In this document: piece after piece, positions 1 through 10,650 of the stretch
How the letters are laid out: each line of letters opens with the position of its first letter
How positions within the stretch are numbered: position 1 is the stretch's first letter
NCBI RefSeq assembly: GCF_901933205.1
Contig: NC_044574.1
Span: forward strand, 16,725,733-16,789,732
Source of the DNA: Camarhynchus parvulus
Taxonomy: Eukaryota; Chordata; Aves; Passeriformes; Thraupidae
DNA: 64,000 bases
Direction: 5' to 3'
Translations under genes and position numbers: made by a program
The notes under the pieces: generated by a model
What the model was told of the DNA's origin: nothing
The model's database searches: none
The model's input: the letters and a program-made list of their open reading frames with translations, nothing else

Positions 1-956
1 TGGAAAGTTTGGTGTATTCTATTGATCACTTTCATCTGTCTCTGCAGAGCTTTTATTTCTATCCCAGTTTCTAAAGGGACATGTTAATATACTCCAACTC
101 TTCACATGTACTGGTCCATCTGCACAAAAAAAAAAGTGAATTTTGTGTGACAAAAGATACTGCATTTGTATTATGTTTGCCTCACCATAAGACTTTTGTT
201 CTGCTTGGTTTTGTATGATGCATTGAAATGTGTATCATCACATACAATTAGCTGGTACTGAATCAAAAATAAATCCTTTGTCAGTGTGGCTGGTAGTTAT
301 GGTGACTTTTGTGGGAAAAAAGTTTTGATTCCTTTCTTTGACCTAAAAGCTAAAGTTCATGGCCTTATGTAGACAAGTTGATAACAGACTGATTTCTTCC
401 AATATGTAGCTCTCTACATTAAGAAAAAAAATATTTGGGAGAACCTTAAAGAGAATGAGATGTAATAAAATATCTGAAATAGCTTCTTTTTCAGCATTCT
501 AAGACTAAGATTTGGATAATTTCTTGCTATTTTTCTTAGCACTCTGACAGATGTTTGCCAATGGATTTAATAGCTACATGATAAAACATGATATCCACTT
601 TTTTATCTGTTTTATCAGAATTTACTGGCTTATAGCAGGAGGGGTAGAAGGAAGCATGCTTTTTTACCTGAGTCACTCAAGTTCACAGATCAACATCTTA
701 ATTCAAGTCATGAAAGACAGCAGAATAATGACAACAAACAAACCTATGAAGGAATTTTGATGAGGGGAATGCATCTGTTGTAGTATATTCAGCATGAGCA
801 GAGAGGCAAGGCACACAGCCGAAGGTACTAATGTCATAAACCAGCGCAGATGAATCTAGTGGAACCTTTAGCTTCTCTGCAGTTTGCTCCTCAAAGAACA
901 GATAACCTTTTGCAGTGGATAGAAAGAACAATATGCATTGAATTTTTTTCTTTTGG
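1..956. other. unique AT-rich non-coding DNA
   Basis: No repeat family or gene is recognised. Short open frames here show no protein family, start context or splice pattern that I can support. Ends at a long T run. Confidence 0.6.
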
Positions 957-978
957 TTTTTTTTTTTTTTTTTTTTTT
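957..978. repeat. poly-T tract
   Basis: A run of 22 T, preceded by shorter T runs. Seen directly. It could be the A-tail of an unrecognised minus-strand retroposed sequence or simple slippage DNA; no adjacent element is identifiable. Confidence 0.9.
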
Positions 979-1384
979 GTTTTGAATAGAGACATTGAGT
1001 AGAGAATATTTTTTCTGGGTTACAGGAAACTTGTTTGGTCTAGAAGCTTCCAAACAGAAAGGAAAAAGGAACCGGATAGCTTTTTGTTACCATGTCACCC
1101 CATCCTCAGCTAGATCCAAGGGGATGTTATTCACCCAAGGACCACTACTCTGATATTTTCCTCTGTCCACTTCTGCAGCATCATAATTTGCTTGTCTTCA
1201 ACAGAGATACTTATGATTTTACAGGCAAGAATGAGAGAACAATTCAGTGAGGATTTGCCTGAATGCTGAACTAAAAATAGAATAAGCAGTAAAATAAAGT
1301 GTGTTGTTGGATTTTCACACCTATGTGGAGCATTCAGCTATGGGTATTATAAGTAAGACACCATAAAAATCAATAAACAATTCA

Positions 1385-1456
1385 GAATTTACTGGGATGC
1401 CAACCCAATGGGAACAATTTTATTTAACCCAGCAAGCTGTGGACCAGATGCTAAAG
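1385..1456 (+). pseudogene. possible PAK-like (p21-activated kinase) exon fragment ending at a splice-donor-like site
   Basis: In one reading frame the sequence gives EFTGMPTQW, which differs at one position from the EFTGMPEQW segment just after the CRIB motif of group I p21-activated kinases. About 20 bases downstream, in the same frame, it gives QAV then LK, resembling the QAVLDVLK segment of the same kinases. The interval between the two blocks is roughly 12 codons shorter than in the kinases. The block ends in AAG followed by GTGAGT (1457-1462), a strong 5' splice-site consensus. An in-frame stop lies a few codons upstream, at about 1364, and the nearest AG (before 1386) has no pyrimidine tract. 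No other kinase exon is recognisable nearby. The family motif is recalled knowledge; that this is a decayed duplicate or retrocopy is inference. Chance similarity is a real alternative. Confidence 0.3.
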
Positions 1457-1462
1457 GTGAGT

Positions 1463-4400
1463 TTCAGGCTTTCTGCTGTCAGAACAGATTTCTGTCCTCC
1501 CGTATGCAACTCCTTCTCACCATACATGTCTGTTGGCTTTCTGTCAATGAGGACATTTCTTTTTCTCCACAGTGGACTAATTAAGACATCAGTAAAGAAA
1601 CACCATTCCCTCCCTCTACCACTCAAGTGGATAATTTCTGGTCACCACCCGTGTATCAGATGAACAGTGTGGAAGATGTGAGAACTCTGTGGCTGAAGAT
1701 GGGAATCCAAGAAACAGTTGACCTTTTTTTGGTAGGGAAAATGTATTAGGCTTACTTCTGATTTGAAATCACAAACTAAACCTTAGGATAGATTTTGAAA
1801 AGAATGAAGAAGATAGAACTTGGTACAACAGAACAGTACTAAGCACCCTGGCCATAAACCAGCCAAAGATATGACCTTGAGTTTGGCTGTGAGGAGTATT
1901 GGACTTTGCTCCTGGGACAAAAAGGAAATAATTCCTATAGATTCCTAATTAAATCCCACAATATCTTTTTATTTAAAAACATAAAAAAAATGGATATTCT
2001 TTTCAATTGCAAGCAAAAGAGGGGAAGGGGGAAGCATTTTCAGACAATTGGGCTTTAAGTTTTTTACAAACTGCAAAAGCTATTGATCACAAGAGCTCAA
2101 AGATGACCATTTTTAGAGAAAATATGAAACCTTAAAATAAAAATAAATCTTAATATATCCCAATTATTAATTTATTTTACAGTCTTCAAAACAGTGCTAG
2201 TTTATTTGACTGGAAGACACTTCATGATGCTCAGTAGCTTGAATCATAATCATAAGAGAAAATAAGAGACTAATACTGTTTTTTTTTGTTTTAACACTGA
2301 TTCGAAGAAGTGAAAGTGGAGACTTGTGTCTTGTTAGAGACCTAACAACTGAAAGTTTTTCTTTTTGTCTGTGAATCAAAACAATTAATATAGCACTGTA
2401 ACTGCAACATGATTAATCACAGTCAGCACTCTGCAGCTGCCACACAGGGAAGCTGGCCAAGCAAGCCCACCAGCACTAGTCTGGTGACCTGACCTAGTGT
2501 GATGAATGAGAGGGCTGCAGTTGGTGAAAGACAGCAAACCTGGCCCTAAATGTGTGGGAGTGCAATTCCAATGTACATGTGTTTGACAGCCAAGAAGACT
2601 GTCTCACTGGATACCTGAGGAATTGCATAGGGGAAAGTGACATGTTAACTATTTGTGTTAAAGCATAATGACTGATTTATGCTTGTAAAACAGATAAATA
2701 ACAGATTGAAAGCAATGGCTATTTTTTTTTCTCATGCTGCCAGTGGTGTTTCTCTGACAGTCCTATATTTCTTCTGGGAAATTCAATTTTAATACAATAT
2801 CTCAGGTAGGGATTCCAGACATACCACACATATTAGCTGAAATTCCATTCCATTGCTCATCCTCCTCTGCCTGTCTGCAAAGCCCACGTATTTCCAGTAT
2901 TCCTCATTTTTCTTGAGTTCAATTGTACTTTACAGATGCTGATCAGATCATGCTCTGTCAGTCCACAATAACATCAACAAATTGAACTGCCCTTTTTTAG
3001 AGGGCATACAATGTTGATTTCACAGATGTGTATCATTAGGCAACTAGTCACACAAAAATGTGCACTTGAGGTCAAAGCCTACACAATCTTTATTTTCTTT
3101 CCTTCTCCCCCATATGTGATCATTTGTGTCTCAGGATGCTACAGCTCTTTTTTATCTCATCTGCTTCAAACACAAAGCAAGCATGGTAGCTGCCAAAACC
3201 TGCATGTTCTGCAGCTTCACAGCTGTGATACATATGCTTGAGTGGCAATGACAAGAGAACATCATACTAAGTGAAGCTCAAAATGAGAAGCTGTAGGCCA
3301 CCACCAACTAAGGGACTGCAAAAATGATGAGATGATCAGCTAATCTGATCTTAAAGAGTCTTTAGAGATGGAGGGAATCATTCCAAATAGTCCACAATGC
3401 AATTAGAGAGGGAAAGGGAAAGCAGAGGAAGTGCCACTGCAGTAAATATCACTCTAATAAAAGGAAGGCAGAGGAGCAAGAACAATGGTTGTATTGGGAA
3501 TAGAAAGGGAACATTTTCTGGTTTGATATGAACATTAAACAACTAAATAAGGATAAAAGGTAAGGACAAAAGTGCTACGGCTAGGAAATCACTGGAGTGA
3601 AAATGTTAGGTATACAGCGACCTGTATTATGTTTGGAAAATGAACTACACAAACTGAACTTTTTAATTATACTTTTAGCTTTCTAAATATAAAAGAAACA
3701 GGGATTAGCTGTCAAAATAGTTAGAAATGTTTAGCAAAACCTCAGGCTCACATCTGAATGGTATTAAGTCCTCATGAGCTCATGACTAACTTTAAAGCTA
3801 GCCAAAGCAAGCAGCACAAGTTTTATTTCTCTGTATATCTGAGATGTTATTTCCCACAGTAAAGAAATCTAATGTAGGAATGAAAGAGAAGTATAAAAAA
3901 ACTATGATCTTCTCATAATTTTTGCTTTTACTCATTTTTTTTAACATGTCACTGTCTTCAGCTATAAAGGTCCAAAGATAGAAATTTATATTAATGGTTA
4001 AATCCAACAACATATAGTTCAAACCACAACAGCATTGTTATTTAACTCTGTAAATAAAATTCATAAAATAATGATATAGCTTTGTGAATATTTCCTGCCA
4101 GGTCAAAGGGTTGTGATACTTACTCTTTATTTAATAGCAGCAATTCCTAAATTTACTTATTTTAACAAAGTTCTTAATCTTTTCTAAATCATAAACATTA
4201 ATAAAGGTCAAAAAGCATAAACAATTTTTACATTTTCAAATTCCAAACTTCATATTACCATGTAAATTTTCATTGTGTTTAAATCTAGTGAACTTCCTAA
4301 GAGACTGATTAAAAAATGAGAATATTTGGACAACTAAAGTTATGAAAAATCCCCTGCAGGTCTTCAATTATTATGTATAGTAAATTAGAGACTTTATCAA

Positions 4401-4679
4401 TTCACAGAAAACCCTAAAACAGAAGCATCTTGCATTATGCCTCTAAGTATCCATTTTGCCTGCCTATTTTTCTGTTCATCAATGATGAGCTCTATTTCTA
4501 AATCAAGTTTTGTGCTTTCCTTTCCAAATACCTAAAAGAATAGATATTCTTCTGCTGATGCAATGTCTCATTCTCTACTGTGAGGTATGGAATTAATTTG
4601 AATTCTTATTTGTGCTTTTAATTATTTTCTGAGTTGTATTAATACTAGCTTTTCTGAGTTAAATTGCTTTTTTCTGTCC
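1463..4679. other. unique non-coding DNA
   Basis: AT-rich sequence with no recognised repeat, RNA gene or protein family on either strand. A slightly GC-richer patch lies near 2420-2560. I see nothing else in it. Confidence 0.55.
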
Positions 4680-4870
4680 ACATTTTAAACCCCTGTTGGA
4701 TGCCCTTTTATTATTTTGCAATCTTCCCTCGGGTACATAACTTCTCTCAATTTATTAGCATCTGCAAATTCTGTTAATGAGCTGTTTGCTTCCACCTCCA
4801 GATCACTAATGAAGATTAAATAAAACTGGATTCTGCACTAACCCTTTGTGTTCTGATTCTTCAGGATATC
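4680..4870 (-). repeat. ancient CR1/L3-like LINE relic (reverse-transcriptase region)
   Basis: Read on the minus strand, the order of blocks follows the middle of CR1/L3-type reverse-transcriptase genes. There is a segment equivalent to 'LFNLIINDLE', then a segment for the residues after the catalytic aspartates (leftward from about 4810, around TTAGCATCTGCAAATTCTGT). Many substitutions and small gaps. Age and exact subfamily cannot be set by eye. Confidence 0.5.
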
Positions 4871-6344
4871 ACACGATTGATTCAAATTAAGTGTCACCAA
4901 CATAAAAGTGGGGGAACTCTGTGGTTTGAATGTGACTACTTCAGTAATTTTTTGGCTTGAATGTCTGCAAGTTTTTTAGAAATTTCATAATCCATAGGCA
5001 AAAAAGAATCCTGGAATGAATGTTCTAAGCAATGATACATGAGAATGTGGGATAGCTGAATAATAATAAATTATAATACACTGGCTATCAACTGAGATTT
5101 TTTCAAATATAGATTTGATATCTGTCCTGACTCTTTGTTAATAACATTCTATAACTTAAGGAGAAGCAACAACAGAAGTAATAAAAGTGGATGTTGAAAA
5201 TTATTACAATGTATAATGTTAAACATACCTTGAAAATTTTGGCTTAAGAATCCAAAGAATTGGAATCTGAAATATGGATAATCAATTAAATTACTGTGCT
5301 GAAGTAAGTTGCAGTAACGACAAAGAAGTAACGCTTCAGAATAGAAACCCTTGAAATATAGACAGATACCATTGATGATATAGAGAAATGGAAACACGCA
5401 TCCTTGACATCAAGAAAACTTAGAAATTAAAAATAAAAGGAAAGGACTCTGCTACAAAATATATTGACCACAAAACATCAGGAGAAGACTACAGTTTTCT
5501 TAGATGTCCTCTATAAGATTGGGGTTATGTGCCACATGAAAAATCATCTTTCATATTAATGTTTGTTTTAATGGTTTTATCTCCTCTGAAAAATACAGAT
5601 TTTATACACTAAAGTATTTCTCAAAAAAAAAAAAGGGTACTTTTTGACCTTGTGATTTGCATATCAAAATCCTCACATAATCAATAGTCCCCAAATTCAT
5701 AGCATGTAGTTTGGGCATCTTTGGCTAGGGAACATTTATAGGTGATGGATAGAAAAGACTTCCAAGGTCTTCCACTGCTGCAGCCTTTAAAAGGCACATG
5801 CTGCATATTGAAGACCACTCCTGGCTTACTGGGGTCACTTTCCCAGGGATTAGATACAAAAACAGAGACATTTTATCCTGTCCCTAGTCTTCATGTCAAA
5901 ACCCACTTGGGCTTCTCAGAAGCTTCTTTAGACACTAAATGGCACAGGTCCTCGACTTTCCTAGACCTGATCACAGGGCTAGATAGGAATAGCTCCAAAC
6001 TAGCAGTGGAAATCTACCCCAATGTCTCAAAACCACAGCATATGATATTAAACTGTGTCTCAAGAGGCACTAAAAATATTCAGCTGTGAATCCTGGAATC
6101 TCACCTAAAACTTGCTAGTTAGATAAAACCAGGTAAAAATATTCTTAGTAAGGCATATCCGCACCTGCACAGAGTATGGAGACCCTTTACTGGGAGAAAG
6201 CAATCCCTGCTTACATCCTAGACTTCCTAGGAGATCCTGCAGTCATTCATTTCCCATCTTCAGTTCTCATCTTGCTATACAATGCCAAATTAAAGAATGA
6301 AGAATTCCATTAAAAGCTATTTCCTGTATATGCTATGTATGACC
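4871..6344. other. unique non-coding DNA
   Basis: No known repeat is recognised. A 115-codon open frame at 5742-6089 was examined; its product matches no family I know, and it has no splice-site or composition support, so it is not called as a gene. A run of 12 A lies at about 5624-5635. Confidence 0.5.
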
Positions 6345-6546
6345 ACCACCTCCCTTAATACCATTGTACTCAATACAGTTTTTTCAACAATGAATGGCAT
6401 AATAATAACACAACGAGGCGCCCTCCCCTCTCACATCACATCAATCCAAAACTCTTCCACACGAGAACATCTCCTTATAGCCCTACACATAATCCCCATG
6501 ATACTGCTAATCCTAAAACCCGAGCTAATCTCCGGTATCCCCATAT
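6345..6546 (+). pseudogene. ND4: nuclear mitochondrial insertion (NUMT): 3' end of ND4
   Basis: The frame through 6407-6546 reads as the C-terminus of bird mitochondrial ND4 (NADH dehydrogenase subunit 4), including [22 protein letters not shown] and [10 protein letters not shown]. It is followed without a gap by tRNA-His, as in bird mtDNA, where ND4 ends with an incomplete T stop (here 6546). The match is firm from about 6407. Upstream, 6345-6390 resembles the preceding ND4 codons, separated from the firm block by an insertion of about 18 bases (roughly 6390-6407), so the left edge is uncertain; it could also lie near 6314. The frame has no stop, which suggests a fairly recent insertion, but it lacks the rest of ND4 and cannot be functional in the nucleus. 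High identity to bird mtDNA is recalled, not measured. Confidence 0.93.
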
Positions 6547-6589
6547 GCAAGTATAGTTTCAACCAAAACATTAGACCGTGACTCTAAAA
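6547..6589 (+). pseudogene. NUMT: truncated mitochondrial tRNA-His
   Basis: Begins directly after the ND4 remnant with GCAAGTATAGTTT, the bird mitochondrial tRNA-His acceptor/D-arm start. It includes the anticodon GTG (6578-6580) and the start of the variable region (ACTCTAAAA). It stops after about 43 of roughly 70 nt; the T-arm and 3' acceptor strand are missing. The break point abuts a TA microsatellite, so insertion or later loss ended here. Not a functional tRNA. Confidence 0.93.
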
Positions 6590-6595
6590 CAATGA

Positions 6596-6673
6596 ATATA
6601 TATATATATATATATAAAAATATATATATATATATATATATATTTATTTATTTATTTATTTATTTATTTATTT
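6596..6673. repeat. compound microsatellite (TA)n-A4-(TA)n-(TTTA)n
   Basis: TA repeats at 6596-6616 and 6621-6642 are separated by four A. They run into about eight copies of TTTA to 6673. Seen directly. It lies against the truncated end of the mitochondrial insertion. Confidence 0.97.
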
Positions 6674-6914
6674 GCTTGCTGGTAGTCAGTTGTTTAGGAT
6701 TTCTATTTCAATTGTTTCTGTGCTGGAATGTATGACTGGAAAAATGAGTGCCAAAGAATGAAAAAATGTAATTCATGTGAGTCAAATTAATATCTCAAAC
6801 TTCTAGAAAGAAATAGTCAGGAGCCTGGCTGCTCTGTGCACTTCTGAGAGCCCCTGGAGGTTATGATGGACATCAGCTCTGTTGTCATTGTGAATAAGAC
6901 ACTGGATAAGCCCT

Positions 6915-7125
6915 CACTGCTATAAATTACTGCATCTGTGTTTGGGCCCCCTAGCTCAAGGAGGATGTGTAGGAACCCAGGAGCATCCAGCAGCACACAA
7001 CCAGCTGCTCAGGAGCCTGCAGCGCAGGACCAAGGAAGAGATCATAGGAGAGCTGGGATTTTTTAAGAAGAGGCTAAGGGCAGCCTAATAGCAGCCTACA
7101 ACTCTTTGAAAGGCAATTAACAATA
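6915..7125 (+). repeat. degraded CR1 LINE fragment (distal ORF2/3' region)
   Basis: Plus-strand order follows avian CR1: TACTGCATC ... TTTGGGCCCCCTAGCTCAAG (about 6930-6961), then a 'GAGCTGGGATT...AAGAAGAGGCTAAGG' block (about 7050-7079), then AATAGCAGCCTACAACTCT followed by TGAAAGG. These are typical of the end of CR1 ORF2 and the region after it. The copy is short, 3'-truncated and has internal changes. Weak similarity may begin near 6840. Confidence 0.75.
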
Positions 7126-8329
7126 TGACAGATTGTTCCTCATTATTATTACATTCCCTGAATACTTTCCCTGCAAAATCACATAAGAGTTATAAATCAT
7201 AATATGATGCATAGGAAAATCTTCTAGACTTTTCAGATTACACGTTTGTTTCCTGTTCCCTAACCTGGTAAATCATCCTCCAGAGAAACTGAAACTGAGA
7301 TCATGGTAACCTCTGTAGAAATTTTTGATCTTTTACTTGTTTCCATGAGAAAGGTGAATTTACAGTGACCTGATGCCTAGTATATTAAAGGAAAATGTAT
7401 TCCCTCCATTCTATTATGGAGAGAATACATTTATTCATGGTGAATAATTATGCCTCTATTTAATGAGGAGGCAAGAGGAAATTTAAAGGCATAGCCATGA
7501 ACTTTGTATAACTGACACAATTTATGAAAAACTACTTTGAATTAATAGCAATTTTGAGCTCCATTTTAAAATCCTTAATATTTCCCAATCTTCCATAGAT
7601 ACAATTTTAAAGCTTCCAAGGCAAATTGGAAATTTCAGTTGTCCCTAGAAAGACAGAGGGCTTAATGTCAAAGTGATTTAAATTATAGGATGATTTTAAG
7701 AATTTAAAGGCTTATATATTAATCACATTGATATATCTACCTATATCTACATCTACATCTGTATCAATATCAAAATTTGTGTCTATGTACATTGTTACTT
7801 TCTGATCTATTAACTCAGTGAATGCTTTACAGACTAAAATATATCAATACTTTGGTGACATAATATTTTAAAGTAAGATTTCAGTAAATATATTATGAAA
7901 TATTGAGAAGTAAGAAATTAAGCTTCCTCCTTTCTGCTCCTGAATGTCAACAGGAGTTTACCATTACTTGGTATGGGAGATGGGTACAACACCAAGGTGT
8001 GATACTTTAGAAGAATGTATCAGAAGTATTGGAATATAGTTTAGTCAAGGAAAGGAAATTATGTAAATAATTGGAAAAGCCTGGACAGAAAAACAGTAAA
8101 AAGTAGCGATTGGAACAAATTCTCTGAAAAGAGGTCTCCAGCAGACTTTTTTTTGCTATTAAACTCAAGACTAGCACCATCATCAATCTGACAAATGACA
8201 TTCAGTAGTGCAGCCCGGATGAAGAGCGCTGTGCTGTCATCATGGGCATCATTTGTAGTGTAAGTACAAGAGTCACACAGGCTTGGTTTAGAGTAGATGC
8301 AATTCTCTAAAGTGAATTTAAGTACACCA
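7126..8329. other. unique AT-rich DNA with a degenerate ATCTAC repeat
   Basis: A run of diverged TATCTAC/ATCTAC units lies at about 7734-7772. Otherwise nothing is recognised on either strand. Confidence 0.5.
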
Positions 8330-8742
8330 AAGGATTATTAAAAATGGAGCCAGGAGGATAATCAAAGTATCAGAAAGAATGGCTTAGAGTCAAAGACTCA
8401 AAATCTATCACTTTAGAGAAGAAAAGATTCTGGAGAGATCTGATCATATTAAATCTTAAGGGACCAAAAAATTTCTTAAGAAAGAGCTCCTCAGTATTTC
8501 ACACAAAAATGTAACAAAAGGCAAATGATAGGAGTTACACCTAGAAAAAATTAAACCAGAAATATGTGAAGAATTTTAAGTAGCAAAAGTTAGTAGCCAT
8601 TGCAACAGGCTACCAGGAGTATTGTGAGTTCTCCATCCTTTAAAATGTTTTACTTCTAGAAGTCATCCACTTGTTAAAACAGTAATTAATTAAGGGAGAA
8701 TCAGGAAGGACGGTGGACTACATGCTCTGAGTGTTTTCTGGC
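8330..8742 (+). repeat. ancient CR1/L3-like LINE, 3' part
   Basis: On the plus strand the block order matches the 3' region of the old CR1/L3-type LINEs seen in turtles and crocodilians. AATGGAGCCAGGAGGATAAT is followed by GACTCAAAATCTATCACTTT and AGAGAAGAAAAGATTCTGGA, then TAAACCAGAAATATGTG, a 'GGCTACCAGGAGTATTGTGAGTTCTCCATCC' block, and 'AACAGTAATTAATTAAGGGAGAAT' near the end. Colinearity over 400 bases makes this the clearest ancient repeat in the window. Exact subfamily unknown. Confidence 0.8.
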
Positions 8743-10289
8743 TGAATAATTTGTCCCAGTGTATCATTTAAAAATCAGTCTGGCAAAAATCATTGGATAT
8801 AACCAGATGTAAAGAAATTTCCCAATGGCATTTAAATTTGAATATGATAAAGAACCGTTTCCTCAACAGCAGGAATGTAATCTCTTGGCTTTTCTCTCAA
8901 GCTTGGATAATATTTGAGGTATTGCTTGTTAACCTTAAGCAACATTTTATCAAACTGTGTTTGATAGGTTGACCTGTTGAATGTCTTCTCAAAATTCTCC
9001 TTTTCCATTAAACTGTACATGCTGCTCAATTAAAACTGTGGGAACATGAAATATTTTTTAAAGTCCTATAAGCTTTGAAAGATTAGAGAGAGCTTTAGAC
9101 AAGTCTTTTCAGAAATCCTCCTCCAACAATGTATATGCACTAAATTAAATATGCTATTTTTATTCTAAATTCATGTAGCAAAAGTGCTCTTACAAGCTTT
9201 CCATCTAAAGCAGCTGATTCAAATATATAAAGTTCAAAAGAATTTTTTCCTAAAGGGGCTGTTTCTCTGCAGTTCAGATCTTTAAGAAAAAGCTTGGTGC
9301 AGCTCTCCGTTCAAGATTACTTCTTATAAAAGTTCAAAAGAGCACAGATAGACTTAGCAATGTATGTTTAGGTTACCAGGCATGTTACTTTTTGCTCTTT
9401 TTGTTTTCTCACATTGCTTTTTAAGTGAAACTTATTACTGAATCTAGCAAGAATGCTGCATTTATCCTCTCAGAAAATGCTTGACTAGCTAAGTTTCACA
9501 AAGAAGGGGAATATCTTAGGAGGTTGTAAATTCTAATAAATTTCTAGATTTAAAAAAAATATTAAAATTGAAAGAAAATCAATATTTTTGAAATCTTTTC
9601 TATAATAGAGACAGTGCTTATATGCATCTTTTTTATGAGGAATAATGAAGGGAAAAATTGGATTTCTTGAAGTTTTCTTGAAAGTTTTATTTACCTATGC
9701 TTTTAGCCTGCCAATATCCAAGTGGCAGACATTACATACAAGGGATTTTCAAAACAAGAGATGGTAATAATTCTCACACAGCAGGCTTTAGGGTATACTC
9801 ATTTTGAATAAGAACTTATTTTTTCTTTTGAGTTTTCTGTAATCTGATTCCCTGAGAAGGGGGTTTCTAAATATCATAGTGGCTGTTAACAATAGATCTC
9901 CACCTGGACTAATGAATCAAGGTTAACACAGAATATATTTAGAAGGGATGATGTTGCCTGAAAGAACATGTCAAAGTTTCTTTCAGCTCTGATTCTGTGA
10001 TACTGTATAACTTCATCCATAGTGGACATGAGAATGACTCATTTATTTTGCTTTGGCAGCTTATCTGACAACACAAAGATTCAAACAAGGCCATCACTAT
10101 GAACTTTGAATCCTTTCTTTGCCTTCCTTTAGATTTTCCCCTGCTAGTGAAAATCTTTTTCAAACCATCATGTCCAAGACAGGAAAAATACTGGCCTGCA
10201 CTAATTTAAAAAGGCCACTTAATTTGCTTTGAAGTTGTACCCACAGATGTTATTTGCCTTTCCTTAACAGTGGTGCATCCACGGTTCTC
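8743..10289. other. unique non-coding DNA
   Basis: AT-rich sequence with no recognised gene or repeat. Open frames at 8832-9029 and 9939-10163 (minus) show no recognisable family. Confidence 0.5.
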
Positions 10290-10650
10290 ACTCAGCCTTT
10301 GATCTGCTAAAAATTAAATGTCAGACTCTGCATTTGTCCTTGTTGAACAATATTCTGTCTTTTCAAGGTTTATTTCTGCTATGTTAAGGTCACACTGAGT
10401 CTCAGCACTATAAAGTATGCCTGCAGTCAGTCCCACTGTGCAATCAGGGTCTGTGTTCCATGAAACTGCCAGTAGTAATGTTCTTGAATAGCTTCCATCC
10501 AGATCTTTGTGGAATCCTATTTAGACCATTCTTTTAAGTTGACAGTGAACTCCTTCTATCCATCTGTATGCTCATGTTGTGGCAGTTTCACCTATTCATG
10601 CTAGATGTTAGAAATTTTAGTGAAGTCAATATACATGACACTATACAGAA
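10290..10650 (-). repeat. ancient CR1/L3-like LINE relic (reverse-transcriptase region)
   Basis: The plus-strand text CTGCATTTGTCCTTGTTGAA (about 10328-10347) and, later, GATCTTTGTGGAATCC and TTTTAGTGAAGTCAATATAC are the reverse complement of colinear parts of CR1/L3 reverse transcriptase. They correspond to the segment after the catalytic motif, the 'VPQGS' segment and the 'YLDFSKAFD' segment. Spacing over 350 bases agrees with the family. Heavily mutated, with no reading frame left. Confidence 0.65.

Noticed and set aside
5742..6089. 115-codon open frame on the plus strand
   Set aside because: No recognisable domain, no splice or composition support, and adjacent to repeat and NUMT DNA; a chance frame is likely.
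6547..6589. Functional tRNA-His gene
   Set aside because: Lacks the T-arm and 3' acceptor strand and is part of a mitochondrial insertion.
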